Shown here: one piece after another, positions 41,342 to 49,853 of the stretch | Numbering within the stretch: position 1 is the stretch's first letter | Layout of the letters: the number at the start of each line of letters is the position of its first letter | NCBI GenBank assembly: GCA_900314795.1 | Contig: OMWP01000016.1 | Coordinates: forward strand, 1-64,000 | Origin: an uncultured Eubacteriales bacterium | GTDB taxonomy: Bacteria > Bacillota > Clostridia > Oscillospirales > Acutalibacteraceae | Length of the DNA: 64,000 bases | Reading direction: 5' to 3' | Position numbers and translations under genes: made by a program | Notes under the pieces: generated by a model | Told to the model about the DNA's origin: nothing | Database searches by the model: none | What the model saw: only the letters and a program-made list of their open reading frames with translations

Positions 41342-41500
41342 GCCTTCCCCTTGAGGGGAAGGTGTCGCCGCCGACTGAGGCGGTGACGGATGAGGTGGAA
41401 GCGTTTCCATCTCATGACATTGATTGTTGTATCGGAGAGGTATCCACCTCATCCGACCAATTCGCAAGCGAATTGCCCACCTTCCCATCAAGGGGAAGGC
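41342..41500. repeat. CCTTCCCCTTGAGGGGAAGG inverted element
   Basis: Starts GCCTTCCCCTTGAGGGGAAG and ends CCCATCAAGGGGAAGGC, with CACCTCATCCGACC and GACGGATGAGGTGG as inner inverted arms. It is inserted between the adenylating enzyme and carrier protein genes and leaves no separate promoter that I can see. Confidence 0.8.
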
Positions 41501-41559
41501 TAAAATCGTATATTACCACAAGGTGATAAGATATAATAATTCTAAAGGAGAAATTTGTT

Positions 41560-41787
41560 ATGGATCAATTAATGAAAATCTTACAGGAACTCAGACCCGA
41601 CGTAGATTTTGAGAACGAAACCGCTCTGATCACCAACGGTATCCTCGATTCCTTCGATATCGTAGCGCTCGTAGGCGAGCTCAACGATGAGTTTGACATC
41701 GAGATCAAGCCGAACAACCTCGTTCCCGAGAACTTCAACTCCGCCAAGGCTATGATGGCGCTGATCGAGAAGCTGCAGGACGAATAA
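41560..41787 (+). CDS. DltC-like acyl/peptidyl carrier protein
   Basis: A 75-residue acidic carrier protein. The serine that would receive phosphopantetheine is Ser31 in GILDSFDIVALVGELND, the usual D-S-(F/M/L) motif at the start of helix 2. Helix 1 (LMKILQELRPD) and the helix 3 region (NSAKAMMALIEKLQDE) complete the four-helix bundle. The length matches DltC (about 78). It follows the adenylating enzyme and a good AAAGGAG site, and precedes the decarboxylase. It should carry the activated amino acid as a thioester to the membrane acyltransferase. Confidence 0.93.
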   Translation: MDQLMKILQELRPDVDFENETALITNGILDSFDIVALVGELNDEFDIEIKPNNLVPENFNSAKAMMALIEKLQDE

Positions 41788-41868
41788 TCTGTCGGTACCT
41801 GAATGACGAATCCGCCTCCCTGTTTCAGGGAGGCAGAGCGTTGCTATGAACAATGAAAAAGGAATGAT

Positions 41869-43080
41869 ATGATGAATATCAATAAGTTAAAGGAGCTCCT
41901 GCCCAAGGTCGGAACCCCTTCCTATATTTTTGATCTCGATGCATTCGAGCAGCGTGCCGCCTTAGTCAAGAAGTACTTCGGCGATACGATCGGACTGTGC
42001 TTTTCGATCAAAGCCAATCCGTTTTTGCTGGGCAGGATGCCTGAGCAGTTCGATAAGATCGAGGTTTGCTCCCCCGGTGAGCTGACGGTTTGTGAGCGCA
42101 CCGGTGTGGATATGAGCACCATCATCTTCTCGGGCGTCAACAAGGGCTATGCGGATGTGGAGCGTGCCGCTGACGATAACGTCGGTACCTTCACCGCCGA
42201 ATCCCCCCTGCATCTCGAGCTGATCAACGACGCGGCGCTTCGCAGAGGCAAGGTATTCAATCTGCTGCTGCGCGTGACCGATATCAAGGGCGGCAGCCAG
42301 TTCGGTATGAACGAGGAATGCACCCTCGACATCATCCGCCGCCGCGAGGAATACAAAGGCGTCAAGATCGTCGGTCTGCACTACTTCACCGGTACGGCAA
42401 AGCGTAAAGCAAAGCCCATCGAGCGTGAGTGCGACTATCTGATGGATCTGACCGCTCGCATCAAGAACGATCTCGGCTTCACCGTTGAGCGTATCGAATA
42501 CGGCACGGGTCTCGCGGTCGACTACTTCTCCGACAATGCCGACGCCGAGGAAGAGGAGCGCCTCGCTTCCATCTCTCCGAAGCTGCAGGAGCTGGCTCAG
42601 GTAGCTGAGCTGACCGTCGAGATGGGTCGCTTCTTTGCGGCTCCCTGCGGTTATTACCTGACCAAGGTCGTGGATACCAAAACCAATTTTGATATCAACT
42701 ACGCGATCGTGGACGGCGGTATGAACCAGGTCAAGTACAACGGCCAGCTGCAGGGTATGCAGATCCCCGAGATCCTGCACCTTACCGACCGTGACAAGGC
42801 GGAGGACAAGAAGCAGTGGACACTGTGCGGCTCCATCTGCACCACCGCGGATATTCTGGCGCGCAACGCGGAATTTGACGATCTGCGGATCGGCGATATC
42901 CTCGTGTTCTGCCGCACCGGCGCTTACTCCTGCATGGAGGGTATCTCCACCTTCCTCAGCCGCGAGATGCCGGTCATCGCCGAATACAGTGAGAAAGAGG
43001 GCCTCAGGATCCTCCGTGAAATGCTGTATTCCGATGAGTTCAATACACCGAATAGAGAACAGATAACAGAGAACAGATAA
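41869..43080 (+). CDS. PLP-dependent decarboxylase, DAPDC fold, carrier-linked
   Basis: A 403-residue fold-type III (alanine-racemase-like) enzyme. Lys48 in FSIKANP forms the PLP Schiff base; HYFTGT (about 184-189), EYGTGLAVDYF and EMGRFFAAP bind the PLP phosphate, and Cys324 in CGSICTTADIL plus GAYSCMEG match the active-site Cys and Tyr of DAP/ornithine/arginine decarboxylases. DltA operons normally lack such an enzyme. A characterised precedent is BtrK of butirosin biosynthesis, which decarboxylates a glutamyl unit on a carrier protein. The C-terminal residues REQITENR are encoded by the AACAGATAACAG repeat that also spans the stop codon. Start may be 41869 or 41872. Substrate unknown. Confidence 0.88.
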   Translation: MMNINKLKELLPKVGTPSYIFDLDAFEQRAALVKKYFGDTIGLCFSIKANPFLLGRMPEQFDKIEVCSPGELTVCERTGVDMSTIIFSGVNKGYADVERAADDNVGTFTAESPLHLELINDAALRRGKVFNLLLRVTDIKGGSQFGMNEECTLDIIRRREEYKGVKIVGLHYFTGTAKRKAKPIERECDYLMDLTARIKNDLGFTVERIEYGTGLAVDYFSDNADAEEEERLASISPKLQELAQVAELTVEMGRFFAAPCGYYLTKVVDTKTNFDINYAIVDGGMNQVKYNGQLQGMQIPEILHLTDRDKAEDKKQWTLCGSICTTADILARNAEFDDLRIGDILVFCRTGAYSCMEGISTFLSREMPVIAEYSEKEGLRILREMLYSDEFNTPNREQITENR

Positions 43081-43210
43081 CAGTTAAAGGAAAACCTGAT
43101 GGTTTTTGAGTTTTCAATATTTCATGAAAACCTGTGAAGATGATTGATAATCGGGTGTGGGTGTTCCGCCATTCACTGTTATCTGTTATCTGTCAACTGC
43201 TATCTGATAT
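43055..43210. repeat. Microsatellite-ended inverted-repeat element B
   Basis: The left end is GAGAACAGATAACAGAGAAC and onward (43055-43085). The right end (43174-43210) is the inverse, CTGTTATCTGTTATCTGTC. About 88 bp lie between. It starts inside the decarboxylase coding end and stops 15 bases before the MBOAT start codon. Confidence 0.8.
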
Positions 43211-43224
43211 AAAAAAGGTTCATT

Positions 43225-44856
43225 ATGACTTATACATCAATCAATTTTATTTTCTTTGTGTTGGCGACCGCGCTGGTCTACTTCGTCCTGCCGTGGAAGA
43301 AGTATCGCTGGACGGTGCTGCTCGCCGCGAGTGCGATCTTCTACTGCCTCGCGAGCTACAAGTATGCCGTATTCATCCTGTTTACGGCGCTGAGTACGAT
43401 GCTCATCGGCTTGTGGCTGGACAACGTGAATACGAAGTCCAAGGCACTCCTGAAATCCAAAAAGGGTGAGTGGGATCGCGAACAAAAGAAAGCGTTCAAA
43501 AACAAACTGAAGGTCAAGAAGCGCTGGATCATGGCGCTCTGCCTGATCCTCAACTTCGGCATTCTGGCTTTCTTAAAGTATTACAACTTCTTTGCCGGCT
43601 CTCTGAACGACATCCTCGGCTCGATGCGCATCGACTTTTCGGCTCCGACCTTAAAGCTGTTCCTGCCGCTGGGTATCTCGTTCTACACCTTCCAGAGCAT
43701 GGGCTATATCGTGGACGTCTACCGCGAGAAGGTCAAACCGCAGACCAACCCCTTCAAGTTCCTGCTGTTCGTTTCCTTCTTCCCGCAGATCATCCAAGGT
43801 CCGATCAGCAACTACTCACAGCTCGGACATCAGCTCTTTGAGGGTCACGACTTTGATTTTACCCGCTTTAAGCACGGCGCACAGCTGATTTTGTGGGGCT
43901 TCTTCAAGAAGCTGGTCATCGCCGACAGAGCGGTCGTGGCGATCAATACCGTCACCGCGACCCCTCAGGGCTACAATAAGTATTCCGGCACGACGCTGAC
44001 CTTCACCATCCTGCTGTACGCGTTCCAGCTTTACGCCGATTTCTCGGGCGGTATCGATATCTCCCGCGGTGTGGCACAGCTCTTCGGCATCGATCTGATC
44101 GATAACTTCAAGCGTCCGTACTTCTCGAAGAGTATCAACGAGTATTGGCGCAGATGGCATATCTCGCTCGGCGCGTGGATGAAGGACTATATCTTCAACC
44201 CGCTGGCGATCAGCTCGGCGTTCCTCAACGCGAGCAAGAAGATGCGCGGCACCAAGTTCGGCAAGACCAAAGCCGGCGCGCATATCGCCAAGGTGCTGCC
44301 GACAGCGTTTGCATCCCTGATCGTCTTCCTGGTCGTCGGTATCTGGCACGGCGCAAATTATAAATATGTCGCGTTCGGTGTCTGGAACGGCGGTATCATC
44401 ATGCTGTCGATCCTGATGCAGCCGCTGTTTGACGCTGTGACCGACAAACTGCACATCAACCGTGATAACTTCTTCTTCCGTCTGTTCCAGATGATCCGTA
44501 CCTTTATCGTGGTGCTGATCGGCTATGTCTTTGACGTAGCGCCGTCCTTCCAACAGGGTATGATGACGATCGGCAGATTCTTTACCAATCAGGATCTGGA
44601 ACGCGGCAGAAACGAGATCCTTAAGCTCGGTATCAACTGGAAGGATTATGTTCTCTTAGGCGTATGCGTGGTCATCATCTGGGCGGTCAGCATGATCCAA
44701 GAGAAACATTCCGACACCACCATCCGCGAGATGCTGGACAAAAAGCCCTTCATCCTGCGCTGGCTGGTATTCTTCTTCCTGATCATGGCGGTCATCATTT
44801 TCGGTATCTACGGCTCCGGCTACGCTGCTTCCGACTTCGTCTACATGCAGTTCTAG
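43225..44856 (+). CDS. MBOAT acyltransferase (DltB/AlgI type)
   Basis: A 543-residue polytopic membrane enzyme with at least ten helices. The MBOAT signature GIWHGANYKYVAFGVWNG contains catalytic His375, and NEYWRRWHISLGAWMKDYIF holds the second family His and the aromatic-rich loop; QGPISNYSQLGHQLF is also conserved in the AlgI/DltB branch. DltB transfers D-alanyl groups from DltC through the membrane; this homologue probably moves the carrier-bound amino (or decarboxylated) group to a surface polymer. It is larger than DltB (about 400) because of a charged cytoplasmic insert near 75-105 (KKGEWDREQKKAFKNKLKVK) and extra C-terminal helices, closer to AlgI/PatA. Confidence 0.93.
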   Translation: MTYTSINFIFFVLATALVYFVLPWKKYRWTVLLAASAIFYCLASYKYAVFILFTALSTMLIGLWLDNVNTKSKALLKSKKGEWDREQKKAFKNKLKVKKRWIMALCLILNFGILAFLKYYNFFAGSLNDILGSMRIDFSAPTLKLFLPLGISFYTFQSMGYIVDVYREKVKPQTNPFKFLLFVSFFPQIIQGPISNYSQLGHQLFEGHDFDFTRFKHGAQLILWGFFKKLVIADRAVVAINTVTATPQGYNKYSGTTLTFTILLYAFQLYADFSGGIDISRGVAQLFGIDLIDNFKRPYFSKSINEYWRRWHISLGAWMKDYIFNPLAISSAFLNASKKMRGTKFGKTKAGAHIAKVLPTAFASLIVFLVVGIWHGANYKYVAFGVWNGGIIMLSILMQPLFDAVTDKLHINRDNFFFRLFQMIRTFIVVLIGYVFDVAPSFQQGMMTIGRFFTNQDLERGRNEILKLGINWKDYVLLGVCVVIIWAVSMIQEKHSDTTIREMLDKKPFILRWLVFFFLIMAVIIFGIYGSGYAASDFVYMQF

Positions 44857-44949
44857 CGGACGTCCTTACCGATGCGCGGCGCTGTGCCGAGGGCGCGGCC
44901 TTGCGATCATTATCCGCCAAAGTTTGATGTATGGAATATGAGGCAACCT

Positions 44950-46167
44950 ATGAAAAAGAAACTTTATATCACACGCGGTCTGAAACTGCTTTCGTTCGGA
45001 CTGGCGGTGGTTTTATCAACCCTACTGCTTCAGACCTTTTTGCTGAAGCGTATCGATAACAATACGATGCGTATGGAGGCGTTCTATCTCGAGGAGAAGA
45101 ATACCGTAGACGCGGTCTTGATCGGCGCGAGCGACGTCTACGCCGGCTATTCCGCTCCCTACGCATATGAGAAATACGGCTATACCAGCTATCCTTACGC
45201 GACCCAGAGCTCTCCGGCAAATATCGTTCTGCCGCAGATCAAAGAGGTGCTCAAGTACCAGAATCCCAAGATGGTCATCGTAGAGATCAACGCTTTTCTG
45301 TATAAGGATGACGAGATCCCCAACGAGGCGAGCGCGCGTATGTTTGCGGATAATGTTCCCAGAGATGATATCTGGAGAGATTATCTCAAGGATGCGATCC
45401 CCGAGGATAAGCAGATCGAGTATTATCTGCCGATCATCAAATACCACAGCTCGTGGAACGAGTATCCGTGGAAGATCAAGTATCTGAACGCGGAGATCGG
45501 GCTCAAGCAAAAGGGCTATTCTCTCTTCCGCGGCTACAAGACCGTTGCGAACGAGTTCCATTGTGACACAAAGGTCTATAACGACCAGCTTGCCGACAAT
45601 GATCAAACGCTGCCTCTGGCGGTCAACGGTGAGCGGTATCTGAGACAGACGCTGGAATATCTCAAGGATAACAATATCACGAATGTTATGTTCATGCGAT
45701 TCCCGCATATCGTCAATGATTCCGCGTATAGCCGCTTCAAGCGCTGTAACGAGGCGGGGAAGATCATTGAGAGCTATGGCTATGACTTTGTCAACCTGGA
45801 GCGTTACAGTTCGCAGGAGGGCTTTGATCCCAACAAGGATTACTACAACTGGGATCATCTGAATGTTTACGGCTCGGAGAAGGTCACCGACTATGTCGCC
45901 AACATGCTGCAGACAAAATACGGTATCACCAAGACGGAGCTGACAGATAAGCAGAAGGCTGAGTGGAATGATTCGGTCAATTATTATCACATGATCTACA
46001 ACTACAGTCAGGAGATGATCCGTCGCCGTCTGGAACTGGGCAAGACCGGTAACGGCGGTACGACCGTATCCGAGGACGAAAAGAGTATCAATACCATCAA
46101 ACAGTATGCACGCAACCATCCCGACGCGGGCAAATACGACGTCATACTCGATGATGAAGAATCATAA
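44950..46167 (+). CDS. SGNH/DltD-like membrane-anchored protein
   Basis: A 405-residue protein. The ATG at 44950 is chosen because TGAGG precedes it; upstream in-frame starts are in GC-rich sequence without sites. N-terminal anchor helix (about 10-31), then an extracellular SGNH-like domain: LIGASDVYAGY (block I, Ser61 in place of GDS), VIVEINAFLY and the late WDHLNVYGSEKV with Asp302 and His303. DltD and AlgJ/AlgX proteins partner MBOAT transferases and complete O-acylation outside the cell. Last gene of the operon, ended by a terminator at 46185. It is the probable final aminoacyl-transfer partner. Confidence 0.87.
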   Translation: MKKKLYITRGLKLLSFGLAVVLSTLLLQTFLLKRIDNNTMRMEAFYLEEKNTVDAVLIGASDVYAGYSAPYAYEKYGYTSYPYATQSSPANIVLPQIKEVLKYQNPKMVIVEINAFLYKDDEIPNEASARMFADNVPRDDIWRDYLKDAIPEDKQIEYYLPIIKYHSSWNEYPWKIKYLNAEIGLKQKGYSLFRGYKTVANEFHCDTKVYNDQLADNDQTLPLAVNGERYLRQTLEYLKDNNITNVMFMRFPHIVNDSAYSRFKRCNEAGKIIESYGYDFVNLERYSSQEGFDPNKDYYNWDHLNVYGSEKVTDYVANMLQTKYGITKTELTDKQKAEWNDSVNYYHMIYNYSQEMIRRRLELGKTGNGGTTVSEDEKSINTIKQYARNHPDAGKYDVILDDEES

Positions 46168-46184
46168 GAATATCATTTGTGAGA

Positions 46185-46216
46185 AGGCTCCCGCAGCAAT
46201 GCGGGGGCTTTTTTAG
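46185..46216 (+). terminator. Terminator of Dlt-like operon
   Basis: GGCTCCCGC and GCGGGGGC stem with an AGCAAT loop and six T residues. Confidence 0.87.
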
Positions 46217-47080
46217 TTAGGAGTGAGGAGTTAGGAGTGAGGAGTTACCGAACGAAGGAGCGTCTATCGTAGGGGAGGGGTGCTCCCCGTTGGGGAGACG
46301 TCACGAAGTGACAGTAGGGGAGGCGTCTCCGCCGAGGAATGCTCCTCCCGTCACACTTCCGATATATCCCATCCAAATGCGATGCAAATGAAATACTTCC
46401 GTAGGGTACGGCATTTATGACGTACCGCAACCTTTCCGCTCCATCCCGTTTGCACGCGAAGCAGATCTCTGCTTCCGTAGGGTACGGCGCTTGCGACGTA
46501 CCGAACCTTTCCGCTCCATCCTGTTTGCACGCGAAGCAGATCAATTCCTCCGTAGGGTACGGCGATTTTAGTTAGGAGTTAGGAGTTAGGAGTGAGGAGT
46601 TACCATATGATGCAACGTCTATCGTAGGGGAGGGGGCTTGCTCCTCCCGAAACGTCTGTCAAGATGACGTTATAATGCGGAGCAGATCTCTGCTTCCGTA
46701 GGGATGTTCCTCAGCCGGAGACGGCACCCCTCTGTCGCTATGCGACACCTCCCCTTAGGGGAGATCACATTGGTCATCCGCAGAATGCCTCGCGGTTCCG
46801 TTATCGAAAACGTGAGATAGAAAACACACGGTTCAGCCACGCGGTACGTCGACAAGCGCCGTACCCTACAAAACGCACATCCCCTCAACCGACGTGCTTC
46901 ATGATCCACCCCCCTGCCGCGGGAGCAGCACAGTGGCGCTTAGCCAATCGCGGATGAATCCGCTCTTGGAGCGCTGTTGCATGGGAGTTGTGAACCAAAT
47001 CATAGATTTGCTCCTCCCGAAACGTCTGTCAAGATGACATTATAACGCGGAGCAGATCAATTCTTCCGTAGGGATGTTCC
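46217..47080. repeat. Dense repeat cluster before the division genes
   Basis: About 860 bp without a gene. TTAGGAGTGAGGAG tracts at 46217-46248 and 46568-46604 each lead into CGTCTATCGTAGGGGAGG. GTAGGGTACGGC modules start at 46401, 46477 and 46552 (75-76 bp apart) and share CCTTTCCGCTCCATCC and GTTTGCACGCGAAGCAGATC. Later pieces match the clusters at 1-480 and the repeat inside ecfA (46730-46770). Confidence 0.8.
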
Positions 47081-47193
47081 ATATAGGCGCAATGAACCGC
47101 CTGACCCACCACATCTTGATACCCATCAAAAACATATACAAAGATATTGGTGAAAAAGTTGTAAAATTTATGATAAAAATGTTACAGATTCCC

Positions 47194-47222
47194 TTGATTT
47201 TATCTGTATCATGGTATATAAT
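47194..47222 (+). promoter_or_regulatory. Promoter of division cluster (Pmra)
   Basis: TTGATT and TATAAT separated by 17 bp, 73 bp before mraZ, with the MraZ-box-like repeats directly downstream. Confidence 0.75.
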
Positions 47223-47230
47223 AGGTTCAT

Positions 47231-47270
47231 TGGTGGCGTTTAGTGTCATTTTGTGGCATAAAATGTCTGA
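47231..47270 (+). promoter_or_regulatory. Probable MraZ-binding direct repeats
   Basis: Four 10-bp units in phase: TGGTGGCGTT, TAGTGTCATT, TTGTGGCATA, AAATGTCTGA, sharing a GTG/TGT core. MraZ proteins bind tandem G/T-rich boxes upstream of their own gene. Position over the early transcribed region fits autorepression. Confidence 0.6.
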
Positions 47271-47294
47271 TAAACAACAAAAGGAGGCGGCAGA

Positions 47295-47714
47295 ATGTTT
47301 TTAGGTACCAGCGATCATCACCTTGACAGCAAGGGCAGAGTCATTCTGCCGACCGATTTCAGAGAACAGCTCGGCGAAAGCTTTTATATCACGATGGGCT
47401 TTAATCGTTGCGCTCAGGTGATGAGCGTCGAGGAGTTTGATCGACTGCGTGAGCAGATTCGTCAGCTGCCTGCTGATAAGGCACTTTCGCTCCAATATCT
47501 GCTGATCTCTCCCGCCAAGCTCGTCAGTCCCAACTCACAAGGCAGGATCATCATTCCGCAAAAGCTCCGTGAGGATGCCGGTCTCAGCGACGACGTCACC
47601 GTAGTCGGTATGGACTCGCGCATCGAGATCTGGGATAAGGCGACCTTCGATGACTTTATGGAACAGCAAAAACAGGCTTCTGTGAAAGAAGCACTCGAGC
47701 TGCTGCGTCTTTAA
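47295..47714 (+). CDS. mraZ: Transcriptional regulator MraZ
   Basis: A 139-residue AbrB-like regulator made of two SpoVT/MraZ repeats. Repeat 1 begins HHLDSKGRVILPTDFRE (9-25) and repeat 2 begins LVSPNSQGRIIIPQKLRE (about 77-94), the paired DxKGR and DxxGR motifs of the family. It forms rings and represses its own operon. AAAGGAGG is well placed before the ATG. First gene of the division and cell-wall cluster, 71 bp before rsmH. Slightly shorter than the 143-152 residue norm but complete. Confidence 0.96.
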   Translation: MFLGTSDHHLDSKGRVILPTDFREQLGESFYITMGFNRCAQVMSVEEFDRLREQIRQLPADKALSLQYLLISPAKLVSPNSQGRIIIPQKLREDAGLSDDVTVVGMDSRIEIWDKATFDDFMEQQKQASVKEALELLRL

Positions 47715-47785
47715 ATCGTCATTACGAGATCAGAACACGCGACGATCTTCATCAATAAAACCCTACAGAAAGTGAGTGTCTGCGC

Positions 47786-48709
47786 ATGGAGTTCAACCAT
47801 GTTTCCGTGCTGCTGAATGAGGCGGTCGATAGCTTGAATATCCGTGAAGACGGTATCTATGTCGACGGCACTGCCGGCGGCGGCGGACACTCTGCGGCGA
47901 TCCTCTCGCATCTGACGAGCGGAACGCTGTACAGCATCGATCAGGATCCCGACGCGATCGCGACCGTGACGGAGCGTTTCCGCGGCGACAACCGTTCTCG
48001 TATTATTGAAGGCAACTTCGGCGATATGAGCAATCTCTTGCGTGATGCCGGGGTCAAAGCCGTAGACGGCGTACTGCTCGATATCGGGGTATCCTCCCAT
48101 CAGCTCGACGTTGGCTCCCGCGGTTTTTCCTATCATGTGGACGCGCCGCTGGATATGCGCATGAGCCAAAGCGGCGAGACTGCCGCCGATCTGGTCAACA
48201 CTCTTTCAGTCGGTGAGCTCAGCCGTATCCTCTCACTCTACGGCGAGGAAAAATACGCTTATTCCATCGCAAAGGGGATCGCGCGATACCGCGAGACAAA
48301 GCGGATCGAAACGACCTTGGAGCTGGCGGAGATCATCAAAGACAACGTGCCGCAAAAGGTGCGCCGCGACGGACATCCCGCCCGAAAATCCTTTCAGGCG
48401 ATCCGCATCGCGGTCAACCATGAGCTTGATGTGCTGGAAAGCGGCTTGGAAGGCGCTTTCGAGATGCTCAGCAAGGGCGGACGACTCAGCGTCATTACCT
48501 TCCATTCGCTGGAGGATCGCATCGTCAAGCAGTTTATGCGCGACAAGGCGCAGGGCTGTACCTGCCCAAAAGACTTCCCGGTGTGTGTTTGCGGCAAAAA
48601 ACCGCAGGTCAAGATCATCACCCGCAAGCCGATCTGCCCCACTGACGAAGAAAATGAGCGTAATCCGAGGGCGCGTTCGGCAAAGCTGAGGGTTTGTGAA
48701 AGACTTTGA
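47786..48709 (+). CDS. rsmH: 16S rRNA m4C1402 methyltransferase RsmH
   Basis: A 307-residue SAM-dependent methyltransferase (MraW). It starts MEFNHVSVLLNEAVDSL and has the SAM motif YVDGTAGGGGHSAAIL (25-40), YSIDQDPDAIA, VLLDIGVSSHQLDVGSRGFS and PLDMRMSQ, then AIRIAVNHELDVLE and TFHSLEDRIVKQFM; the C-terminus KPICPTDEENERNPRARSAKLR is the family ending. It methylates C1402 of 16S rRNA in the decoding centre. Normal length. Preceded by a weak site (AGTGAG). Confidence 0.97.
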   Translation: MEFNHVSVLLNEAVDSLNIREDGIYVDGTAGGGGHSAAILSHLTSGTLYSIDQDPDAIATVTERFRGDNRSRIIEGNFGDMSNLLRDAGVKAVDGVLLDIGVSSHQLDVGSRGFSYHVDAPLDMRMSQSGETAADLVNTLSVGELSRILSLYGEEKYAYSIAKGIARYRETKRIETTLELAEIIKDNVPQKVRRDGHPARKSFQAIRIAVNHELDVLESGLEGAFEMLSKGGRLSVITFHSLEDRIVKQFMRDKAQGCTCPKDFPVCVCGKKPQVKIITRKPICPTDEENERNPRARSAKLRVCERL

Positions 48710-48807
48710 TAACAGTATATATTTCCCTATCGGAAGTATAAGAAAAATATTCTGGCAAATTGAGCAAATTCATCATGTTTCCGTTCCATATTTGTACAGT
48801 TTTACTA

Positions 48808-48836
48808 TGGACATCGGCAACAGTATATAGTAAAAT
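48808..48836 (+). promoter_or_regulatory. Internal promoter before ftsL
   Basis: TGGACA and TAAAAT separated by 17 bp, in a 350-bp AT-rich gap that otherwise shows no gene. CACAAGAAATTGTG and TGTCACAATTTCGG later in the leader form partial palindromes. Confidence 0.55.
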
Positions 48837-49062
48837 AATAACAAGATTGTAATAATTATTCTACACAAGAAATTGTGATGAAATCTGCGATTCGACACAT
48901 TATCCTGTGAATCGGAATATAAAATGTCACAATTTCGGTTAAAATTAGATTACAGAATAATTACAGCAAAATTCATCAGATATCTACATCCATTCATATA
49001 AAACAGAAACAGAAACCAAAGTGCTTGGAAGGCACGCGTTGAAAAGACATTCGGGGTGCATT

Positions 49063-49620
49063 ATGGCTTACTATTCGAGTAGCAGTAACGCCTATGATTT
49101 CACTCTCTTTGAAGAAGATTTTGATTCTTCCGAGAGAATGAGAGCACAGGCGGATGACCGTCCCTCTACAGAGGACGGCGGCACACAGCAGAATAAGAGC
49201 AGAAGCGAAGAACGCCGCGCCGAGTCCGAGGCGAAGATCAAGCGCATGCGCAGACGCAGGTCCAATATCGCGCGTATCGCGATCGGCGTCGTATTCGGTA
49301 TCGCTGTCGCGTTCATCGTCGCTTCCATTATTCACGGACAGGTTCAGCTCACCGAGCTCAATCAGCAGATCTCGGACGCGAAGGCGCAGCTGGCAGAGCA
49401 GCAGAGTGTGTACACGCAGCTGGAGATGAAGGTCGATTCTTCCATCTCCACCTCCGTAGTAGAGGACTACGCAAAAAACAATCTCAAAATGAATAAGGCG
49501 ACCAACTCCCAGAAGGAGTTTATACAGCTTTCCGACAGCGATAAGGCAGAGGTCACTCTCAGCAAGGACAAGAATATTTTTGAAACGATTGCAGAGGCGG
49601 TTTCTTCCTTATGGTCATGA
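49063..49620 (+). CDS. ftsL: Cell division protein FtsL
   Basis: A 185-residue bitopic protein. A long, charged cytoplasmic region (1-79, ending EAKIKRMRRRRSN), a membrane helix (about 80-102) and an extracellular coiled coil (about 105-140; QLTELNQQISDAKAQLAEQQ) followed by a tail with YAKNNLKMNKATNSQKEF, the usual end of FtsL heptads. FtsL links FtsQ/DivIB and FtsB/DivIC in the divisome. Assignment rests on topology, order after rsmH and before the PBP gene. The N-terminal tail is longer than in E. coli. DivIC is a possible alternative label. Confidence 0.88.
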   Translation: MAYYSSSSNAYDFTLFEEDFDSSERMRAQADDRPSTEDGGTQQNKSRSEERRAESEAKIKRMRRRRSNIARIAIGVVFGIAVAFIVASIIHGQVQLTELNQQISDAKAQLAEQQSVYTQLEMKVDSSISTSVVEDYAKNNLKMNKATNSQKEFIQLSDSDKAEVTLSKDKNIFETIAEAVSSLWS

Positions 49621-49853
49621 TTTGGTATATATTGAAAGCGTTTGAATAGAATGTAGATGTGATAAGAGTTGAGATTTATCTTAACTCTTATTCGTGTTTT
49701 ATAGAATATTGATTTTTGGTTGCCGCGGCAGCAGTCGGCGCTCCAAGGTCGGTCAAATTCCGACAAATATCGGAGCAAAATCGCTGTAAAATTCAGATCG
49801 GTCAAACGGTAAAAATCGTTTGACTTACCCGATGAAGAAAGGAGAAATCGCTT
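49621..49853 (+). other. Gap between ftsL and PBP gene
   Basis: 233 bases without a gene; contains TTAACTCTTAT and GAGTTGAGATTTATC complementary segments (a weak hairpin near 49668-49690). No T-run long enough for a terminator. AAAGGAGA precedes the PBP start. Confidence 0.4.

Noticed and set aside
41869..43080. Diaminopimelate decarboxylase lysA
   Set aside because: Fold and motifs agree, but the PLP loops differ (HYFTGT, EYGTGLAVDYF) and the context is a carrier-protein operon; the neighbouring ddh does not make it lysA.
43055..43210. Transcription terminator between decarboxylase and MBOAT
   Set aside because: The inverse arrays are 90 bp apart, AT rich and without a T-run; a structural role is possible but not termination.
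39834..46167. Ordinary D-alanylation (dltABCD) operon
   Set aside because: Gene order and the inserted PLP decarboxylase differ, the MBOAT is AlgI-sized and the last protein is closer to AlgJ/X than DltD.
46217..47080. CRISPR or integron array
   Set aside because: Only three regular units, shared tails and mixed repeat families. No integrase or cas gene in the window.
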